Source of the DNA: Amborella trichopoda
Taxonomy: Eukaryota; Streptophyta; Magnoliopsida; Amborellales; Amborellaceae
Direction: 5' to 3'
DNA: 64,000 nucleotides
NCBI RefSeq assembly: GCF_000471905.2
Contig: NW_006498150.1
Span: 609,924 to 673,923 of the forward strand
The translations under genes were made by a program, and so were the position numbers. This document shows positions 48,001 through 57,000 of this stretch, in pieces; position 1 is the stretch's first letter; each line of letters begins with the position of its first letter. The notes beneath the pieces are model-generated. The model was not told where the DNA came from. It was given only the letters and a program-made list of their open reading frames with translations, and did not search any database.

Positions 48001-51000
48001 ACAACATGGAGTTGCCAATAGTTACTCATGCCTTACTATTTCAAATGACACGCAAAAGTAATTCTGAGAAAGATGTCATTATTGCAGCTTACATAACAAA
48101 TAGGCTTCTGACACCACTTATTGATTGCAAGACCACTCATGAGGTTCTTTAAGGCGACTCTGAAGTATGACCGCCTGCATGCTTTAGGTTGTGCGTGGTT
48201 TCATCACAAACCAAACATCAAGAAGTACAAATTTGATACCCTAGGGTAGAGTGAAGAATTTGTAATGGGTATGCTATGACTCAAAAGGACACAAATTCGT
48301 TGATCCTTCGACCAGGCATACCTTTCTCAGCCGTGATATGTTGTTCCATGAGAAGCAACGCTACTTTGTAAAGGAAGATAATGTATTTGTGATTGAGGGG
48401 AAGATTGGCAGGAGACCTAGTGATTCATCTTCCTCACTTGAGATTTCTCTTCCTCTTCACATTTCAAATCATTGAACAATCTAAAAACCACAAAGAGATT
48501 TACATATGGAAACCAATGATAGTGGAAATATGGTTGTCACACCACCACCTCTCTTGGTTCCTCACAATTAGCCTCCCTATCCACCAAGTATATTCTCATT
48601 TTCTTCACCAATTTCACTACACAAAATTAAATGCGACATGCACTTAATACATTGTTCTATTTCATATGTTCAATTGCTCATTCTCAATTCAGATGCTAGT
48701 CATGATCCCTAATGGACATAGCCCATGTGAGATAAAAGAGCTACAACATAACCATACTTGGGATACGCTTCCTCTTCCTCTAGGAAAGAAGACAATTGTT
48801 GCGAGGGATGTATAAGGTGAAGTTAATGGCCCCAATAAACACTAGAAAGCCTAATTGGTGGACAAAGGATTACTCAAAACCAATGTTACCATGCATAGAT
48901 CATATAACAGAAGCATGTCTCCATGCACACATATCTTATCGAAAGCATGTTACCATACATAGATCGTATAACAGAAGCATATCTCCATGCACATATATCT
49001 TATCGAAAGCATGATACCATTGCCATATCAAAATCATATTAGAAACATATTGTCATAAAAAGATCACATAATAGAGGCATATCATAAATAATTAGTGATA
49101 TGTCACATACACATTCTTATCAAAAGGTATATCACCCAATTGACAAGAGTCATGCTTCTTATGCACACAAATCATATCAGAAGCATGTCATATATAAGAA
49201 GTATTGTCTCAGATACGTGGCAGGTACAGCAATTGGCATCTCACTTATGCACATGCACTATATCAAGATGGGACGAGAGTAGGGTCCAATCCAGCTAAAT
49301 TTTCTGGATTTCCAAAGTGAGCACAATGCGCATATTTGGATATAACTTGTTCCCAGCATTAAATTATGGGACTTGTTCCCAGATAAAATAGACTCAAAAT
49401 TATACAACTTTTGTTCGAGAAGAAACACAAATTTATCGACCTAAATGGGTCGATTCACTTGATCCTCAGGAAGTGAATTTTCTGCCCTGCAGCAGTAACC
49501 ACGGCTGCCCACCCTCTAGTAAAAAGGCCCCAACATTCGGAATATGTGGAATTTACTCATGAGGCATAACTTTGTGAAAACTAGACTCAGAAATGCACAA
49601 CTTTCATTTAGCAAGTAACACCAGAAAATGGACCGAGGTTGGTCAAACTATATGATTCTTTAGGGGGTAACTTCTGTTCTATGCAGGAGAAACTACAGCA
49701 GACATTCTACTAGAAAAATGACCGTAACTCTCAGACTATAGAGAGCATTATCATATCCCAAAACCAAAATTAATATAGACTCATTTATCTAACATTTCAA
49801 AGTAGTTTCATCTCATTCTAGTAAATTTTGGTCGGTCAAAAGCTTCTCACATAAACATGTCAAATCCCTGGATTTTCAAGTCACAGATCTGGCATGCTGC
49901 AACAAATAGTTAATAGCATTCAAATTACATGAGATATTAACAAGGGGTCTTCTCCATGTGGAACACATTCAACATCCTACTGACCCACCAAGATTCATGG
50001 TGTAATGTATGGTTTAAGGTACCCTAACAATCACTCAAACAGGGACCACAATTCTGGAAATATGAATATCCTTTAACAGAATTTTAGTAAGCATACACCC
50101 ACACACACATACTTGAATTTCATGCAACGAAATATGTATTAACATAAGCATAAAACCATGGAAAACTAAATCTACTTATTTGCTCCAATCGAAATCCCCA
50201 AGATGAAATGTTCTACAAGCTCCACTTCGGTTGCCAAGCTTCAAATGGATTGGGTTCAAGCTTCAAAGGTTTAAGGCTTATGGGGTTAATGTGCTTTTTG
50301 GGGTTTAATGGCTAAGGGAGAAGAAGAAGAACAAGGGGGAAAGAGGGGCATGTGAGAGAGTGAAGGGGTGAGGAGAGTAAAACCTATTTATGAGTGAATG
50401 GGGGGTATAAATAAGCATGGGGGAGCATGGTGGCATGTGGGTAGGGGGTCATGAATGGGATCTATCATGCATGGGGAACACAATGATGGGGGTGGAAACA
50501 TGCATGTGCTATATGACACTCAAGTGAGTATGCATGGGGAGAGAGAAGGCATGCATGAAGAGAGAGAGCATATGAGAGGAGAGAGAGTGCATCTGTGCAA
50601 TCATTGTGTGGGGTGGGCATGCATGCTGTAATCATATGCATTGGGATAGGTGTGTTTTTATGGGGATTCATGCACATAAGAGTGTGTGCATGCATGCAGG
50701 CGCATTGGGGTGCCTGCAGAAAAATATTCGGGGTACGGATTATGACTTTCTGAGGGTAGCTCGGATCTGAGCGATTTTCATACCGTCGGAAAACTCGTGA
50801 TCCCTACAATAACACGATACCACTCAAAACACCAGACAGAGGTTATCCAACAAATCGAAAAAGAAATTTGAGGTAAGCATTAGTAGGAAATGATTCAGGA
50901 TGAAAACAAGAACAATGATCGAAAAAGTCCCGAAACTTATATCATCCCCCCTTTGAAAAGGATTTAGTCCTCTAAATCATTCATCTGCTTATCAAATAAC

Positions 51001-54000
51001 TGGGGGTACTTTCTCACTACTTGAATCTACTCCAGCTTGGACTGCACGTCTCGATTATCAAATAACTTTATCGGGAGATGTGAGGGAGAACCGGTGCTTG
51101 GCATGCTCGTACTGTGGGATGAGCAACTACTCTGCAGCTGAGTGCTACAAGAAGACGAGAGCGTGTTTCAGATGTGGCAAGCCTGGCCACCTGATCAAGG
51201 GTTGCCCTATTATGAAGCCAGAGGACAAGCCGAAGACTCAGGGTCGGGTGTTTGCACTCACAGGGCAGGAGTTTAAGGCTTCTACCTCAGTGATTCGAGG
51301 TATACTCTTTGTTTGTGGTAGAGAGGCTAGGATTCTGATAGACCCTGGTTCTTCTCATTCTATTGTTGCACCTCATTTTGCATGTCATCTAAATATTGAA
51401 CCTTCACCTCTTGACTATACTTTAGAGTATGCACAAATCCCCATAAAAACACACCCATCCCAATGCACATGACTACATCATGCATGCCCCCCCCCCACAC
51501 AATGATTACACACATGTACTCTCACTTTGAATGGAGGGCTAAGATTGCCCCAATCACAATGTCATGTCTCTACACTATTTTATTTTTAATTTTTTTTTCC
51601 ATAAAATATTTTGACACCAAATTTTGGACGTCCATTCCTCTATTAAACTCGCACTAACAAAAAATATAAAAAAAATATTTCAATAAAATAAAATGACCAA
51701 AATACCCCTGAAAGTTTCAAGGGGTATTTTGGTCATTATTTTTTATATAAAAATTATTGTTAATATTTTTTATAGGAGCGCCCCAATGAGAAGATGGCAC
51801 GTACCAAATTTCGTATTCAGAAAATTTGTATTAAAAAAAACTAAAAATAAAATACTTTGAGAGGTAGGATCTGAGATCAAATGGTGAGTGACTCTCTTGA
51901 TAAAAAATGGACGACTGGATGGTAAGGGGAGGATAGAACTTCTATGTTGTAGTGGGAACATAGAAAGCTTCCACTTTAAGAAAAGCTAAACTCTGATACC
52001 AATTGATGCAGAAAGATAGAAAAAAAAGGCAAAAAGAAGCCATATTTGAGTGGACCTAGATTTTCTTGCACCAAGAAGACAACCCAAAACCTAAAGAGAG
52101 CCTGGTTTTACTGTTCACACCACATTTTCACTGTTCACACCCTAGAAGTCCTAGAAACCCTAATCAAAGGCCTTTTTATTAAATTATAATGAAACGGACC
52201 AAAACTATCCCACTTAAGTTAAAACATTAAAAAAAAGGTGTGATTTCCATAAGGTTGCAACCTTAAACAATCCAATTAAGCCACACCTCTTAATTTTACT
52301 ATAACATGCAATTTAATGTAAAAATTTCTTAGGATTATCTGAAAATCTATTTTCATACCTAATTCTAAAATTTTAAACTCCAAAAATGGTTAAAATCAAG
52401 TAGATGTATAAACATATGGAAATCTTAAAAATGGACAGTCTAGATAATGTGTTGCAAGATGCACTATTTTTGGGACTAAGAATCTTCTTTTTTTTCATAT
52501 TCATACATCTCGATGTTGAGATGATATTAGAGAATTTTTCAACATTAAAACAACATTCTCCGATGGATTTTTTAGGTGCATCTGTAATTCTACATTTTAC
52601 GGTTACAACCTTATATAAACGTTTTCCTTAAAAAAATACCCCATGAGTCCCTGAACTTGAATTAAAACATAAAAGATCTCTAATCTACCCCTAAGTTTAA
52701 GTAGAACATTGGGAATCACTAAGAGACTGTAAAAATAAAAACAAAATAAATATAAACTCCATCAAAAAGTTGGCCTTCTCCTCTCGGATATCCTTGTGAC
52801 CTTGGGATGTGGATCATCATAAAGGGGATAATCAAAAGATGGATTGATTGGGTCAAAAGGATCATGAGAACTTCTTGGCTAGTCAAAAAGCACTGTCCAG
52901 TGCATCACTGTGCCCCATTGAGCGTCACTTGAGCTCACACCACCCTATTTAGCCAGCGCATCAGCTTTGCATTGCCTCTCCATGCATATTAAAAAGAGAT
53001 GTATGGTGGGCTAGTAATCATGGTGATATGGATGAAAACATGTTGCAGTCAACACAGAATCAGAGATACACATGAGGTCCATGATATGTCATTTTGGGAA
53101 CCCCCCTCAACCACACTAGGGAGGATGGTAGCCAATATCGAACAATCTCAGCCATTCTAACAGGGCATGTGCCTCAATAGAAGTGGATAGTAATCCAAAT
53201 TGAGCCTGAAAAGGTAAGTATATGTACCATACTATTTTGAAACAGCCCCCAATCCTTGCCGGACCGAGTTTCCCAAGGGAGCAACCATCAAAGTCCAATT
53301 CGATGATCCGAGCTCTACAAGGGCCATGTGGCTTGATTGTTGGGTTTTCATTGGCTTGGGCCCTAGCATAGTTCTCCAGTTTCGCATGAAGTCCTCCATT
53401 AAGAAAAATTGAAAGCCTTTGTTGTCCCTTGCCCAAAAAATCATTTTCATTATTAGTCAATCGACAACTTTCACCACTCTAGAAGTTTGGCTTTCAAATA
53501 TCCGGCAGTTCCGTTCCACCCAAATACTACATAAGGTTGTCAAGACCATTGCCCGCCATAAATAAGCCCAAGGATGGGAAGGAAGGTAAGAAAAATGCTA
53601 AGCCCTCTTGTGCAAACCAAACACAAGAAGACTACATCACGGAAGACAAAATTATTCTTACCTTTAATTTTTGTTTAATTTCAAAGGATATATATTTTAA
53701 TTTTATCTTTAGAATTTATTTTTTGGGTTATAAAGTTCTTTTGCATTTTTTTTTCCTCTTTTTTTTTTTTTTACATTTTTAGGATTTAAGGAGTTGTTTA
53801 AAAAATTAGTTTGAGTGGTTATAGAATATTTTGTTTTATCAGGGGTAAAAATATCATTATGACTTTTGCACTTAAGCTGCGACTATTTAGCTAATTTTAT
53901 CTTGGCTCAGGCTATTTTGGATTATTGTACCCAAATTAAAATATAAAGAAAGAGCATGAAAGACCTAGGGTTCACGTGAGTATTAGGAAGGAAAAATTGG

Positions 54001-57000
54001 AAGTTTAACTTGGAGCTATAATTACAGTTTTTCTAGGAAGACAAATCAGGTTTCCTTCAACTTGTGGTTGTGCTTTGTTTGCAGTTTGTTATTTTTTCAT
54101 TTTCTTCATCAAAGCCCTACATGAATTGGTATCGAGGCTATTGAAGTTCTTAAGCATATCAAAGAGGTGTAGCATTCAAGGGATTTAGGGCAATGGAAGC
54201 ATAGTAGTGCAAGGGAAGTGTAGTTGACTTGTAAAACTCAAATTGTGGCCCTGGATTCAGATAGTAATGCAATAAATGTGGAGAAAGCATCTATAGGCCA
54301 AAATATTGGTTTGAAGTTTCCTACTTATTGATTCGTATAGCCACATGGAATGTAGGAATGCTTACACGTAAGTATATGAAGTTAGTAAATACAATGAGAC
54401 AAAAGAGAGTAAACATAGCTTATCTACATGGAAATAAGTGGAAGGGGGAAAAATCTAAGAAATTATATATAATTTTTTGTATCTAAGAAAGGATAATAAT
54501 AGAAATGGCGTAGGCATAATAGTAGACAAAGATTTAAAGATAAAATAGTTAATGTCAAGAGAGTAGGTGATCGGCTCTTACTAATTAAACTTGTATTAGG
54601 GAAAAAGATAACTAATATACGTAGTGCTTATGCACCACAAGTAGAACTAGAGGATAGAGACAATTCTAGGAGGACATGAATGGACTAGCCCAAGACATAC
54701 CATATGGAGAAAGGACGTTTTTAGGAGGAGACTTAAATGGTGATGTAGGGAAGGATAGTAGATGATATGAAGGGTACATGAGGGATATGGGTTTGGTGAA
54801 AGAAATGAGATGGATGAGGTTATTCTAGATTTTGCTGAGGCGTATGACCTAGCAATAGCAAACACTTAAAGCGAGATGAACATTTAATAACCTATAAAAG
54901 TAGATCACATAAAAGCCAGATACACTTCTTCATAGCTAAGAACGTAGAGCGACCATCATGTAAAGACTGTAAGATTATCTCAGGAGAGAGCTTAACCACG
55001 TAACATAGGCTCATGGTTATAGATGTCTGCATAAAGAAATCAAGAGAACACGTGAATTTAATAAGTATCCAAGAAATAGGTGGTGGAATTTAAAAATGAG
55101 AAAATATAATTATTTAAGAATAACTTAGTTAAAGAAGGAAAATGAAACTCTGAACATGAGGTCAATGTTATGTGGAATAAGATGGCTGACTGTACTAAGA
55201 AAGTGGCAAAAGAAGTTTTAGGACAAACTAGAGGGAAAAGAAATTCCGATAAGGAAACTTGGCGGTGGAGTGATGAGGTTTAGAAGGCCATTAGCGAAAA
55301 GCGATTATGTTTTAAAACTTAGCAATGTAATAAAAATGAACAAAACTTAGAAGAATATAAAAATGCTAAGAAAAATACTAAGCAAATAGTAAATAATGCT
55401 AAATTTAAGGCATATGATCTATGCCGTAAACTGGGAATAAGAAGGTAAAAAATATGTCTTCAAATTAGCAAAATGAAAGAGAAATAGTTTAAGGATCTAT
55501 ACCATATTAAATGTATTAAGAGTGATAATCAAAGGATCTTGATAACAGATGAAGAGGTCAAAAAGGTAGAGAGTTTATTTAAAAAATTATTAAATAATGA
55601 ATCCAATAGAAACACAGTGGTAGAAGGAACTGTTGGCATAAATGAGGGTGAAGATCATAAATGCATTCATAGGATTGAGATATCGAAAGTAAAGGAATCT
55701 TTAAAAAGGATGAATATAGGAAAAGCTTTAGGACCAAATGGTATCCCAATAGAAGTTTGGAAGTGTATGGGGGAATCGGCATTGACTAGCTGACCAAGCT
55801 GTTCAACAAGGTGTTGAGAACAAAGAAAATGTCAGATAAATGGAGGAAAAGTATTGTGGAACCTATTTACAAGAACAAAGCAGACATACAAAATTTTGTG
55901 AACTATAGAGGGATCAAACTTATGAGCCATACTATGAAGCTGCGGGAGAGAGTGATTGAGGAACCACTAAGGCATAAAACAAGTGTATCAGAAAACCAAT
56001 CGGTTTTATGCCAAGGAGGTCAACAATTGAGGCTATTTTCCTACTTAAGCAACTGATTGAGAAGTTTGGGAGGAAGAGAAAAGACCTCCACATAATATTA
56101 TAATGATCTAGAAAAAGCTTATGATAGAGTACCTCGAGATTTAATTTGGTGGGTGTTAGAAAAGAAAGGAGTCTCCATATTATATCGACTTTGTGAGAGA
56201 TGTATGAGGGAATAGTAACTTGTGTGCGAACAATGAGTGAAGATATGAGTGAGTTTTCAGTGACAATAAGTCTACATCAGGAGTCAGTGTTGAGCCCATA
56301 CCTCATTGTCTTAGTTATGAATGACTTAACGAGGCACCTTTAAGAAGAGGTACCATGATTTATGTTGTTCACACAAGCCATAGTTTTGATTGATGAGAAT
56401 CGAAGCAACGTCAACATAAAGTTTGAACTTTGGAGGGATGCTCTAGAATCTAGAGGTCTTAAAATTAGCCAGACTAATACAAAGTATATGGAATGCAAGT
56501 TTCTAATGATAAGAGTAGAGACAAGGAACTAGTTAAGATTGAAGTCTAAGAAATACTAAAAAGATCACACTTTCGATATCTTGGGTCTATCATCCAAGTA
56601 AATTAAGACATTGAGGAAGATGTTGCACATAGAATTAGAGAGTTTTATATGATCGCCGCGTACCAATGAAGCTGAAGGGGGAGTCATATAGGATAGCTAT
56701 GAGATCAGCTTTGCTTTATGGGGTGGAATGTTGAGCAGTCAAGAAACAACATACCTATAGGATGAGTGTAGCTGAGATGAGGATATTGAGATAGATGAGT
56801 GGAAAGATAAGAAGGGATAGAATTCAAAATGGATACATTAAGGAGAACTTACGTGTGGCTTCAATTAGGTGATAAGATGAGAGAAAGTAGGCTTAGTTGG
56901 GCTGGCCATGTGCAGTGTAGACCCAGTACAACACCTGTTAGGAGGTGCGAGTTGATTCAAATAGAAGGCTCAAAAAGGGTAAAAAAGGTCGTAAGTAGTG

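Larger units (their letters stand above)
44560..48720 (+). mobile_element. Copia-type LTR retrotransposon fossil with nested insertions
   Basis: Recognisable parts in order: a protease/spacer-type stretch (about 44575-44800), a gag-pre-integrase stretch with a [11 protein letters not shown]-like block (about 44950-45240), part of the integrase core (about 45850-46045) and the C-terminal side of integrase (about 47955-48420). A piece with plastid 5S rRNA sits between the second and third parts. A repeat block with a foldback element lies between the third and fourth. The fossil is broken many times and old. A family A LTR lies directly upstream. Confidence 0.75.

Noticed and set aside
51080-51472. 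Possible host CCHC zinc-knuckle protein
   Set aside because: The knuckle is followed by a retroelement-type protease motif and the locus is a rearranged gypsy fossil.
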